A stretch of DNA of 64,000 nt from Candidatus Bipolaricaulis anaerobius (GTDB lineage Bacteria > Bipolaricaulota > Bipolaricaulia > Bipolaricaulales > Bipolaricaulaceae). Positions 8,010-15,716 of the stretch are shown in pieces. The position numbers and the translations under genes were made by a program. The stretch lies in the NCBI RefSeq assembly GCF_900465355.1, contig NZ_LS483254.1, forward strand, positions 310,001 to 374,000, read 5' to 3'. The first letter of the stretch is position 1, and each line of letters starts with the position of its first letter. The notes under the pieces are model-generated. The model did no database searches and had not been told where the DNA came from. It was given only the letters and a program-made list of their open reading frames with translations.

Positions 8010-9461
8010 CTAGCGGGAGATCCGGCGTTCAAGGCGCCCCTCCGCGTTGTAGATTTCGATGGCCAACGGCATCTCCCCGGGCAGGAAATGGGTCGCACAG
8101 GCGAGGCACGGATCGTAGGCGCGGAACGCCATCTCGATCCGGTTGAGGAGGACCTCGTCGAGGTCCTTCTTGCGCACCACGCCCTCCGCCATCCCCTTCA
8201 CGGAGAGGCCGATCCCCGCTGCGTTGTGCGTTGTGGCCACGATGAGGTTCACCTCCGCGATCAGCCCCTGCTCGTCGAGGGCGTAGCGGTGGAACAGGGT
8301 CCCCCGCGCGGCCTCGACCACGCCCACCCCTGCCCCGGGTTCCCCGAGCTTCCCCCGGATCTCCGTTTCCGTGAGGCCCTTCTCCTCAGCGAGGGCAGCC
8401 GCGGCCTCCGCCGCCTGGACCATCTCCACAAGCCGCGCCCAGTGGTAGGCGAACGTGGCGTGGACCGGCTTCGCCCCGAAGAAATCGAGGAACCGCTCGT
8501 ACTCCTCCTGGGCAAGGGGGGTCGCCATCCGCTCCGCGACGTTGAGGCGAGCGAGCGGCCCCACCCGGTAGATACCGGATCCCGCGCCGGCCTCAAACCC
8601 CGTCCACCCGGGCTCCTTCAGGTACGGGAACTTCACATACGTCCAGGGCTCGCTGCGCTCGGCGATCCTGTCCAGGGCCGCTGCCCCGTCGAGCCGGAAC
8701 AGCTCCGTCCCGTCGGGGGACACGGCCCGCAGCTGGCCCCGACAGAAGCTCGGCGCAAGGTTGGGATCCACGAGGCCCAGGTAGTGGGTCGGGAGGTGGG
8801 CCTGGGGGAGGGCGAGGAGGGATTGGTAGCCCGGATCGGGGAGGACCTCCTCGTGGAAGAAGGTCACGAACGTCCGAGCGAGGGCGACCATCGCCGCGGT
8901 GTGGGAGCGGATCTCGTTCCGCTCATCGCCGGTGAGGGGGCGGGCCACGCCCCCGGGGAGGGCGAACACGGGGTGGATTGCGCGCCCACCGATGATCTCC
9001 AGGATCCTCTGGGCCCGCGCCCGCACCGTGACCACCTCCCGCCCAAGCTCGGGGAACGCCTCGAGCACGCCGAGCACGTTCCGGTTCGCCTTCGGGGTGT
9101 CCGCCGGAAGCAGCAGGTCCGGCCCGCCGAGGAACACGAGGTGGAGGAGGTGGTCGGCGAAGATGTACGTGTTGTAGAAGAGCTCCCGTTGGATCCACGC
9201 CGGCGCGGGGACCGCGGCGTTGTAGGCAGCATCGAGGGCCCGGGCGGAGGCGAGGTGGTGGGCCTCCGGGCACACCCCGCAGATCCGCTCCGTGATCTGG
9301 GGCATCTCCTCTCCCGGGCGGCCGCAGCAGAACGCCTCGAACCCCCGCAGCTCGGGGACCTGGAGCACGGCGCCCTTGAGGCCACCCGCCTCGTCGAGGT
9401 AGAGGAGGATCTTCCCGTGTCCCTCGAGGCGTGTGATGGGATCGATCGTGAGCTTCTTCAA
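8010..9461 (-). CDS. mvhA: [NiFe] hydrogenase large subunit, group 3 (MvhA-like)
   Basis: 483 aa. N-terminal RLEGHGKI and L1 motif RICGVCPEAHH (C61, C64) plus L2 motif DPCLACATH (C452, C455, H458) supply the four Ni/Fe cysteine ligands. The 25 residues after His458 form a cleavable C-terminal tail, so the protein needs the protease encoded next door. Gene order with mvhD, mvhG and hdrA points to the non-F420-reducing, Hdr-associated group 3c type that oxidises H2 and feeds electrons through MvhD to HdrA. The ATG overlaps the mvhG stop. No signal peptide or twin-arginine motif is present, so it is cytoplasmic. Confidence 0.92.
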   Translation of the reverse strand: MKKLTIDPITRLEGHGKILLYLDEAGGLKGAVLQVPELRGFEAFCCGRPGEEMPQITERICGVCPEAHHLASARALDAAYNAAVPAPAWIQRELFYNTYIFADHLLHLVFLGGPDLLLPADTPKANRNVLGVLEAFPELGREVVTVRARAQRILEIIGGRAIHPVFALPGGVARPLTGDERNEIRSHTAAMVALARTFVTFFHEEVLPDPGYQSLLALPQAHLPTHYLGLVDPNLAPSFCRGQLRAVSPDGTELFRLDGAAALDRIAERSEPWTYVKFPYLKEPGWTGFEAGAGSGIYRVGPLARLNVAERMATPLAQEEYERFLDFFGAKPVHATFAYHWARLVEMVQAAEAAAALAEEKGLTETEIRGKLGEPGAGVGVVEAARGTLFHRYALDEQGLIAEVNLIVATTHNAAGIGLSVKGMAEGVVRKKDLDEVLLNRIEMAFRAYDPCLACATHFLPGEMPLAIEIYNAEGRLERRISR

Positions 9462-10408
9462 CCGCTCCTCCTCTTCGTTGTCGCGACGTAGGAAGGGAGA
9501 GAGTACTTGTAGAGCGTCCCCAATGGGTCAACGAGGGAGTCGAGGACCGCGTCCTCGGCGGCGAACGACGCCTCGCCCTCGTCCCCTGCCCGCACGAGCG
9601 AGGCGAGGGTGGAGATCATCGCCAGCCCGGGGTCGCCGGCGCGGGGGGTCGGACCGAGGCACCCCGTGCACGGCATCCCCGCCTTCGGGCACGCTGCCCC
9701 GCATCCCCCGCGGGTCACCGGCCCCAGGCAGATCATCCCCTGGTCGAGGAGGCAGGCCTCCGGATCCGGGACGAGCTCGTGGGGGCGGACGATCTTGGCA
9801 AGCACCCGGTCCTCCCAGGTGCGGGGGCACTCCTCACAAAGGGCCTTGTCGTGGGCGAACACGTGGCCCGCCGGGGGGGGCTCGCCGGAGAGGAGGGCAT
9901 CGAACAGGAGCCCGATCAGCGCGGGGGGCGGAGGGCATCCGGGGACGACGTAGTCCACCGTGACCTCGGCAGAGAGGGGCTGCGCCTGCGGGAGGAGCTT
10001 GGGGGGGGCATCCTCCGCCTCTCCTCCCGGCGGGGGGGCGATCGCAAAACCGTCCCCGTAGACCCGGCGCAGGGTCTCCTCGCGGGAGACGAGGTTGGCG
10101 AGCCCCGGCACCCCCCCGAGATGGGCGCACGCCCCGAACGCGACCACGAGCTGTGATTTCTCGCGGAGGAGGTGGACCATCTCCACGTTCTCCTCCGTGC
10201 GCAGGGTGCCGTTGATGAGGGTCGCGGCGAGGGAACGGGGGGCGAACGCCTCCACGTCGGCGCGCTTCGCGTCCACGAGGGCGGGCCAGAACGCGATCTC
10301 CACCTTGGCGAGTACGTCGAGGAGGGGGGCGCCGAGTTCGAGGAACGACACATCGCACCCCCCGCATCCCCCTGTCCAGTACACGGCGATCTTCGGCTTG
10401 CCGACCAT
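9458..10408 (-). CDS. mvhG: [NiFe] hydrogenase small subunit (MvhG-like)
   Basis: 316 aa. Iron-sulfur small subunit without a Tat signal. WTGGCGGCD provides the first two ligands of the proximal cluster, GACAHLGG and PGCPPPP the following ones. The C-terminal part has CEECPR, then CLGPVTRGGCGAACPKAGMPCTGCLGP, ligating medial and distal clusters. The ATG at 10408 follows the mvhD stop by 2 bp with an upstream GGAGGAAGG, so the much longer reading frame beginning at 10834 is a shadow. It relays electrons from the MvhA active site to MvhD. Confidence 0.9.
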   Translation of the reverse strand: MVGKPKIAVYWTGGCGGCDVSFLELGAPLLDVLAKVEIAFWPALVDAKRADVEAFAPRSLAATLINGTLRTEENVEMVHLLREKSQLVVAFGACAHLGGVPGLANLVSREETLRRVYGDGFAIAPPPGGEAEDAPPKLLPQAQPLSAEVTVDYVVPGCPPPPALIGLLFDALLSGEPPPAGHVFAHDKALCEECPRTWEDRVLAKIVRPHELVPDPEACLLDQGMICLGPVTRGGCGAACPKAGMPCTGCLGPTPRAGDPGLAMISTLASLVRAGDEGEASFAAEDAVLDSLVDPLGTLYKYSLPSYVATTKRRSG

Positions 10409-10410
10409 CG

Positions 10411-10875
10411 TCAACCCTTCCTCCGGGACGGGACCGGGGGTGCGGCGGATGGAGCCGCTTCCACGGAGTCCGTCCGTGGCCCCAGCGCCCGCAGTTCCTC
10501 CACGAACTCGCGCATCAGCCGGGCGAACTTCGCCCCCTCGGTGGCCGATACCCATTCCAGCCGCACCCGCTCCGGCTCGATCCCCAGCTCGGACAGCATC
10601 CGCTTCAGGAGGTGAACCCGGCGGCGGGCCTTGTAGTTCCCGGATACGTAGTGGCAATCCCCGGGGTGGCAGCCTCCGATGAAGACCCCGTCGGCTCCCG
10701 ACCGAAACGCCTCCATCACCCACTGCGGCTCGACCCGCCCCGAGCAGTTGACCCGGATCGCCACCGCGTTCGGGGGGTAGCGGAGGCGGCTCGTGCCCGC
10801 GAGGTCGGCACCTGCTCCGGCACACCACCGGCACAGGAAGGCCACGATCCGCGGCTCGAACTGGGCCTCAGCCAC
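10411..10875 (-). CDS. mvhD: F420-non-reducing hydrogenase iron-sulfur subunit D
   Basis: 154 aa MvhD family protein, which carries a [2Fe-2S] cluster and links the hydrogenase to HdrA. Conserved cysteines are in FLCRWC (C15, C18), RVNCSGRV, and IGGCHPGDCHY. The C-terminus after about residue 130 is a Pro/Ala/Arg-rich tail. It overlaps hdrA by 8 bp, the usual hdrA-mvhD pairing. In other organisms MvhD can also connect formate dehydrogenase to HdrA; here the adjacent mvhGA indicates H2 as donor. Confidence 0.92.
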   Translation of the reverse strand: MAEAQFEPRIVAFLCRWCAGAGADLAGTSRLRYPPNAVAIRVNCSGRVEPQWVMEAFRSGADGVFIGGCHPGDCHYVSGNYKARRRVHLLKRMLSELGIEPERVRLEWVSATEGAKFARLMREFVEELRALGPRTDSVEAAPSAAPPVPSRRKG

Positions 10876-12898
10876 CGGCCACCTCCACCGCCTCGGCCAG
10901 GGCCGCTCGGATCATCCTCTCCACCTGGAGATCGGTGTGGTTCCGCATCGTCATCGCCCCGGACGGGCAGGCGGCGACGCACGTGCCGCACCCCTCGCAG
11001 AGGAGCTCGTTCACGTGGGCCACGTCGCCGGGGGTGATCGCCCCGTACGGGCACTGGGGGACGCAGATGGAGCACCCCGAGCAGAGGTCCTCGTTCACCT
11101 CCGCCACCTCCGGGGAGTGGGTGAGGACGGGTGCGGACAGGATGGCGATCGCCTTCGCCGCCGCCCCCGAGCCCTGGGCCACCGCCTCCGGGATGTCCTT
11201 CGGGCCGTGGGCCGCGCCGGCGAGGAAGATCCCCGCGGTGAGGGCCTCGAGCGGCCGGAGCTTGGGGTGGGCCTCCTTGAGGAACCCCTCCCCCCCGCAG
11301 GCGATGCGGAGCTTGCGCGCGAGCTCCCCCGTTCCCGCGGACGGGACCATCGCCTGGGCGAGCACGACGAGGTCAGCGGCCACCTCGACCCTCTTCCCGG
11401 TGAGGGTATCCACCCCCCACACCACGACCTTATCCCCGTCCCGGAACACCTTGGCCACCTTGCCCCGCAGGTAGAGGATCCGCTCGTCCTCCATTGCCCG
11501 GACCACGAACTCCTCGTAGTCCTTTCCCCCGGCGCGGATGTCGATGTAGAACACGTACGCCTTCCCATCGTGCACGTTGTGGCGGTACAGGAGGGCGTGT
11601 TTGGCGGTGTACATGCAGCAGATCTTCGAGCAGTACGACTTGTGGAGCTCGGGATCGCGGGACCCGGAGCACTGGACGAACACGACCTCCATGGGGACCT
11701 TCCCATCGGACGGGCGGCGCACCTCGCCCTTCGTCGGCCCGCCCGCGGACAGAATCCGCTCGAACTCCAGCCCATCGATCACGTCAGGCACAGTGCCGTA
11801 GCCGTACTCGGCCATCCTCTCCTTTTCGTAGAGGTCGTAGCCGGTGGCGACGACGATCGCCCCCACGTCCTCCTCGATCCTCTCCTCCGGCATGTCGTAG
11901 TCGATCGCCCCCGCGGTGCACACCTTGGCGCACTCGCTGCAGCGGAGGGGGTTCAGCCCGAGGCAGCTTCCTTCGTCGAGGGTGTAGGAGGAGGGGACGG
12001 CCTGGGGGAACGGGACGTAGATCGCCGCCCGCTCCGAGAGCCCCCGGTCGAACTCGCTGGGGACGCGGATCGGGCAGGCCTTGGCGCAGTCCCCACACAG
12101 GTTGCACTTGTCGGGGTCCACGTAGGTCGGCCTCTTGCGGATCACGACGTGGTAGTTCCCGAGGTACCCCGTGACCTCCGCCACTTCGGAGTAGGTGAGG
12201 AGGCGGATCCGCGGGTGGCGGGAGGCCTCGACCATCTTCGGGGTGAGGATGCACTGCGAGCAGTCGAGGGTGGGGAACGTCTCCGAGAGCTGCGCCATCC
12301 GCCCCCCGATCGAGGGGGTGCGCTCGACGAGGAGGACCTCGAACCCAGCGTCGGCGATATCGAGCGCGGCCTGGATCCCGCTGATCCCGCCGCCGATGAC
12401 GAGGCACTTGGCGGCATGGCCGACCTCGATCGGGGACAGGGGGTGGTTCCCCTTCACCTTCTCCACCATCGCCCGCGCGATGCGGATCGCCTTGTCCGTG
12501 GTCTCCGGTCCCTCGTGGACCCACGAGCACCCCTCGCGGATGTTCGCGATTTCGAGGAGGTATGGGTTGAGCCCCGCCTCCTCCGCCGCGCGGCGGAACG
12601 TGGTTTCGTGCATCGAGGGCGAGCAGGCGGCGACCACAACGCCGGTGAGGCGGTGGTCCCCGATCGCCTTCTTGATCATGTCCTGGCCGGGGTCGGAGCA
12701 CATGTACTCATGGCGGGCGGCGTAGACGACGCCGGGGTAGTGGGCGATCGCCTCCACAACCCGTTCCACGTCCACCGTCGCCGCGATGTTCTTCCCGCAG
12801 TGGCAGACGAAGACCCCGATCCGCGGTCCGCTGCCCCCTGACCGGTGGCCGGCCTCGGGGCCGGGATTGCGGTTCGCGGGTGACGGCTCACGGCTCAC
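10868..12898 (-). CDS. hdrA: Heterodisulfide reductase-like subunit A (bifurcating flavoprotein)
   Basis: 676 aa. HdrA holds the FAD at which electron pairs are split between a high-potential acceptor (HdrBC side) and ferredoxin. Features in order: N-terminal CHCGKNI (about 32), FAD Rossmann motif VIGGGISGIQ (168-177), LDCSQC (C214, C217), [4Fe-4S] motif CNLCGDCAKACP (266-277), and two C-terminal ferredoxin motifs CSGCSICVPQCP and CEGCGTCVAACP. A GTG start at 12898 with AGGAG eight bases upstream overlaps korC by 11 bp; this gives a 26-residue low-complexity N-terminal extension. Being second in the operon, directly after korC, fits ferredoxin from HdrA serving the KOR enzyme. Confidence 0.93.
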   Translation of the reverse strand: MSREPSPANRNPGPEAGHRSGGSGPRIGVFVCHCGKNIAATVDVERVVEAIAHYPGVVYAARHEYMCSDPGQDMIKKAIGDHRLTGVVVAACSPSMHETTFRRAAEEAGLNPYLLEIANIREGCSWVHEGPETTDKAIRIARAMVEKVKGNHPLSPIEVGHAAKCLVIGGGISGIQAALDIADAGFEVLLVERTPSIGGRMAQLSETFPTLDCSQCILTPKMVEASRHPRIRLLTYSEVAEVTGYLGNYHVVIRKRPTYVDPDKCNLCGDCAKACPIRVPSEFDRGLSERAAIYVPFPQAVPSSYTLDEGSCLGLNPLRCSECAKVCTAGAIDYDMPEERIEEDVGAIVVATGYDLYEKERMAEYGYGTVPDVIDGLEFERILSAGGPTKGEVRRPSDGKVPMEVVFVQCSGSRDPELHKSYCSKICCMYTAKHALLYRHNVHDGKAYVFYIDIRAGGKDYEEFVVRAMEDERILYLRGKVAKVFRDGDKVVVWGVDTLTGKRVEVAADLVVLAQAMVPSAGTGELARKLRIACGGEGFLKEAHPKLRPLEALTAGIFLAGAAHGPKDIPEAVAQGSGAAAKAIAILSAPVLTHSPEVAEVNEDLCSGCSICVPQCPYGAITPGDVAHVNELLCEGCGTCVAACPSGAMTMRNHTDLQVERMIRAALAEAVEVAGG

Positions 12899-13433
12899 GG
12901 TAGTGCTCCTTCACGTACGCGTACCCGGCCTCGAACGCCTTCTCGTTGAGGCCGCGGGTGTGGGGGGGGACGGCGGCAAGGACCGCCTTGAGAAGGGCAT
13001 CCTTCGATACCGTCGGCACGGCAGCGGCGAGGGCGCCCAGGATGACCACGTTCGCCACGATCTTCCTCCCCAACCCTTCCGCGATCCGCGTGGCGGGGAC
13101 GAGGAGGAGCCGCACGTCTGGGCGCGGCTCGTGCTCGACGAGGTCTTCGTCGAGGATGAGCGTGCCCCCGGGTCGGAGGTCGTGGCTGTACGTAGCATAG
13201 GCCTCCTGGGACATGATCACCGCCACGTCGGGGGTGCTGACCACCGGGTAATCCACTGCCGTGTCGGCCACCACGACCTCGGCGGCGCACGCCCCGCCAC
13301 GGGCCTCCGGGCCGTAGGACTGGGTGAGGACGGCGTGTTTGCCATCGAAGAGGACCGCTCCCTGTCCCGCGATGCGGCCGGCGGAGATGATGCCCTGCCC
13401 GCCGAACCCGGCGAACCGGATTTCCTGACGCAT
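12888..13433 (-). CDS. korC: 2-oxoglutarate:ferredoxin oxidoreductase, gamma subunit
   Basis: 181 aa. The start EIRFAGFGGQGIISAGRI, the QSYGPEARGGACAAEVVV segment and the later GRKIVANVVILGALA are standard for the POR/KOR gamma domain. The ATG at 13433 gives the usual family N-terminus but lacks a clear ribosome site; an in-frame GTG at 13457 has GTGAGGA upstream and would add eight residues, so the exact start is uncertain. It is the first gene of the minus-strand operon, separated from korDAB by about 9 kb of hdr/mvh/tfr genes. Confidence 0.9.
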   Translation of the reverse strand: MRQEIRFAGFGGQGIISAGRIAGQGAVLFDGKHAVLTQSYGPEARGGACAAEVVVADTAVDYPVVSTPDVAVIMSQEAYATYSHDLRPGGTLILDEDLVEHEPRPDVRLLLVPATRIAEGLGRKIVANVVILGALAAAVPTVSKDALLKAVLAAVPPHTRGLNEKAFEAGYAYVKEHYREP

Positions 13434-13538
13434 GGTTTGTCCAAGGGTACCCCGCACGCACGGTCCTCACCATGACGGAGATCAGTCCGCAGGATGATCG
13501 TGGGCATCCGTTGGGGCGAGAGGGCCGTACCCCGCCCG

Positions 13539-13568
13539 TTGCCCTTGTGGGGAATGGTGGGGTAGGAT
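13539..13568 (+). promoter_or_regulatory. Putative sigma70-type promoter for the GYD gene
   Basis: TTGCCC at 13539-13544 and TAGGAT at 13563-13568 with an 18 bp spacer, ending 25 bp before the GTG of the GYD-domain gene. It lies in the 160 bp divergent region shared with the hdr/kor operon. No equally good minus-strand promoter was recognised. Judged by eye only. Confidence 0.45.
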
Positions 13569-13593
13569 CGGTCCACCACCGAAGGAGGGGCAT

Positions 13594-13884
13594 GTGCAGA
13601 CCTACGTGCTTCTGAGCCGACTCACCGACGAAGGGGCGAAGACGATCACGGAGAAGCCGGAGCGGATCCTCGAGGTCAACCGGGAGATCGAAGCCCTCGG
13701 GGCGAAGGTCATCCACCAGTACGCCGCGCTCGGGCGGTACGACTTCGTGACGATCATCGAGGCCACGGGGGCGATGGCCGTCGCCCGTGTGGCGGTGGCA
13801 ATGGGGGCGCGCGGTACGGTGAAGATCGAAACGCTGAGCGCCCTTCCCATCGACGATTTCGTCGCCAGGATTCAGCAGAAGTAG
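13594..13884 (+). CDS. GYD domain-containing protein
   Basis: 96 aa from GTG at 13594, preceded by GGAGGGG; an overlapping ATG at 13592 is out of frame. The sequence begins MQTYVLLSRLTDEGAKTI and contains LGAKVIHQYAALGRYDFVTIIEA, matching the GYD family of small dimeric alpha/beta-barrel-like proteins (ferredoxin-like fold). Their function is not established. It diverges from the large hdr/kor operon, so its promoter region may be shared with it, but no regulatory role can be shown. The next gene starts 6 bp downstream. Confidence 0.85.
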   Translation: MQTYVLLSRLTDEGAKTITEKPERILEVNREIEALGAKVIHQYAALGRYDFVTIIEATGAMAVARVAVAMGARGTVKIETLSALPIDDFVARIQQK

Positions 13885-13889
13885 GATCC

Positions 13890-14858
13890 GTGGTGACGAT
13901 GAAGCGTGGCCTGGGGCTCGTCCTGTGCGCCGTGTGGGCGGTGGCGGGAACGGGTGGGGCATCCCTCAGCTGGTTGTGGGAGGTGGAGGCGGCCTGCCCG
14001 TGCTCCGCGACCGGGGGGACGGTCGTACAGTTTCAGGTCCCGGAGGGGTCCCCGACCACGGTCTCCCTCTCCGTGTCCGCCACCCCACCGCGGATGGTCT
14101 CCCTCGCGCCCCTTGCCCTCCTGGGCGGGGGGGCACCCGCCTCGTCCGGTTGGGGCACGGCGACCACGGTCTACACGTTCACTCCGCCCCCCGGGAGCGC
14201 GGGGCGTGAGGTGGAGATCGTGTACCGGGCCGCGGCGGATGGGGTGGCGCCCGTGGACCTGCGGATCACGGTCAGAATCGGTCCGCCGAACCCATCCTGT
14301 ACCCTTCCGCCACCTTCCCCGGCCACATCCCCTCCTACCGCCCGGCTGTACTGGGAGGCGGGCCGACCGATCACGTGGGCCGACTTCTGGGGGGAGCCTC
14401 CTCCCGACCGTGATCCGCAGGCGGCGGCGGGGATTGCCCTCGCCCTCGAGTACAGCCTCACCCTGGCCACGGGACGGGAAGGGGCGGTCTGGCAGGCCCG
14501 CATCGCGAGCTCGACCGTCACGGCCGCGATGGAACGGGACCGGTCGTGGGCCCTTTCGGGCCGGCGGACCGCGGCTGGGCTCAGCCACGAGCAGAGGCAC
14601 TTCGACCTCGCCGAGGCCTACCGCCGCCTCCTCGCCGCGCAGCTCCCGGGGATCGTGGGGACCGGCACCACCGAGGCCGATGCCCACCGGGACCTGCTTT
14701 CCCAGGCCGCGGCCGCGTTCCGGGATGTGAACGACCGCCACGCTTCGCTCCAGGCCCAGTACGACCGCGAGACGGACCACGGCCGCGACGACCTGCGGCA
14801 GGGGGAGTGGGAGCGGAGGATCGCGGCGTGGCTCCTTGCCCCCTCCTCCCTCCCCTAG
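13890..14858 (+). CDS. Secreted DUF922-like putative zinc protease
   Basis: 322 aa (GTG at 13890; the ATG at 13899 gives a cleaner signal peptide start). Residues 4-24 form a signal peptide (MKRGLGLVLCAVWAVAG). Residues about 25-130 look like a beta-rich Ig/Cadherin-like domain, followed by a Pro-rich linker. The C-terminal half has ITWADFWGEPP, LSHEQRHFDLAEAYRR and YDRETDHG, the pattern of DUF922 proteins, in which HEQxH is thought to be a metal-binding protease motif. The conserved pattern is visible; activity is inferred. It is transcribed with the GYD gene (6 bp gap) and converges on the lipoprotein gene, overlapping it by 4 bp. Confidence 0.7.
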   Translation: MVTMKRGLGLVLCAVWAVAGTGGASLSWLWEVEAACPCSATGGTVVQFQVPEGSPTTVSLSVSATPPRMVSLAPLALLGGGAPASSGWGTATTVYTFTPPPGSAGREVEIVYRAAADGVAPVDLRITVRIGPPNPSCTLPPPSPATSPPTARLYWEAGRPITWADFWGEPPPDRDPQAAAGIALALEYSLTLATGREGAVWQARIASSTVTAAMERDRSWALSGRRTAAGLSHEQRHFDLAEAYRRLLAAQLPGIVGTGTTEADAHRDLLSQAAAAFRDVNDRHASLQAQYDRETDHGRDDLRQGEWERRIAAWLLAPSSLP

Positions 14859-15532
14859 CCCCCGGCGGCCTTGGTCAGGTTGTCCTCGATGCACCACCCG
14901 GTGTAGCCCGCGTCGAACTCCACCCGCCACCACACCCACTCCCCCGCCCTCTCCGGGCCGCCGATGACCTTCCCCTCCACCCCGGCGGGGGCCGAATCGC
15001 GGTAGTTGACGTGGGTCACTGGGGCGTTCTCCGTCCCCGGTCCCGTCCGGACGCGGACCGCGCTCGTGACCCGCACCCGGTCTCCCACCTTGAACTTCGT
15101 GGAGGCCACCGCCGGGAGGCCGACGATGAGCGGGCTCGGCTCCGCTGGGGCCTGGGTATAGGTCGTGTTCGCGTCCTTGCCCACGATGAACTGGATCGTG
15201 TACGTCCCCGGCGAGGTCACGATGAACTCCCACACCGCGGTGCCCTGCTTCCCCGCCGCCACGGTCACGTCCTTGGCGGGCAGGGTCACCGGCACGTTCG
15301 CGCTGTCCTTCACGAGTGCGCGGACGAAGAAGGTCCCCGTTCGGTTCCCCGTGTTGGTGAACGTGACGCTCAACGGGACGGTCTTCCCTGCCTCGACCTG
15401 TACTGGATTGCTCGGGCTGTAGGCGTCGATCTTCGCCGTCACCCGCCCGCACCCGGCCAGGGCGGCGACGAGGAGCCCACACGCCGCCACCGGCACCAGA
15501 ACCTTGACCCATCTCTTCGTATGCTGACCCAC
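14855..15532 (-). CDS. Lipoprotein with CARDB-like and SH3b-like domains
   Basis: 225 aa from GTG at 15532 with GGAGGGTACC upstream. The N-terminus is a lipoprotein signal with lipobox LAGC, so it should be anchored on the outer face of a membrane. Residues about 35-140 form a beta-sandwich-like region (SVTFTNTGNRTGTFFVRALVK, GTYTIQFIVG) resembling CARDB/Ig adhesion domains. The C-terminal 75 residues (FKVGDRVRVTSAVRVRTGPG to GYTGWCIEDNL) look like a bacterial SH3 domain that often binds peptidoglycan or peptides. No specific function is known. Confidence 0.7.
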   Translation of the reverse strand: MGQHTKRWVKVLVPVAACGLLVAALAGCGRVTAKIDAYSPSNPVQVEAGKTVPLSVTFTNTGNRTGTFFVRALVKDSANVPVTLPAKDVTVAAGKQGTAVWEFIVTSPGTYTIQFIVGKDANTTYTQAPAEPSPLIVGLPAVASTKFKVGDRVRVTSAVRVRTGPGTENAPVTHVNYRDSAPAGVEGKVIGGPERAGEWVWWRVEFDAGYTGWCIEDNLTKAAGG

Positions 15533-15716
15533 GGTACCCTCCAGCGCAGCGAACTGTGATCTGCATTACACGGTAGCCGGTGGTTCCCTTCGGCCAAGGT
15601 CAGAGGTGACGTGAGGAAGTTCCCCGTGTCTCCCCCCCGAGCGCATGGCGGCCCGCCCGGGGCGCGGCTACCATCGTGGGTACGGCCGGCGAAGGCTCGG
15701 GAAGCGTTTCCTCACT

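Noticed and set aside
12878-12900. Tandem ACGGCTC repeat as regulatory element
   Set aside because: Two to three short copies inside the korC/hdrA overlap; better explained by coding for the low-complexity HdrA N-terminus.
1-13433. Archaeal (methanogen) origin because of hdr/mvh
   Set aside because: The same window has uvrA, rmuC, ftsZ with a bacterial C-terminal peptide, bacterial pheS, mnmA and sigma70-like promoters; hdr/mvh also occur in anaerobic bacteria.
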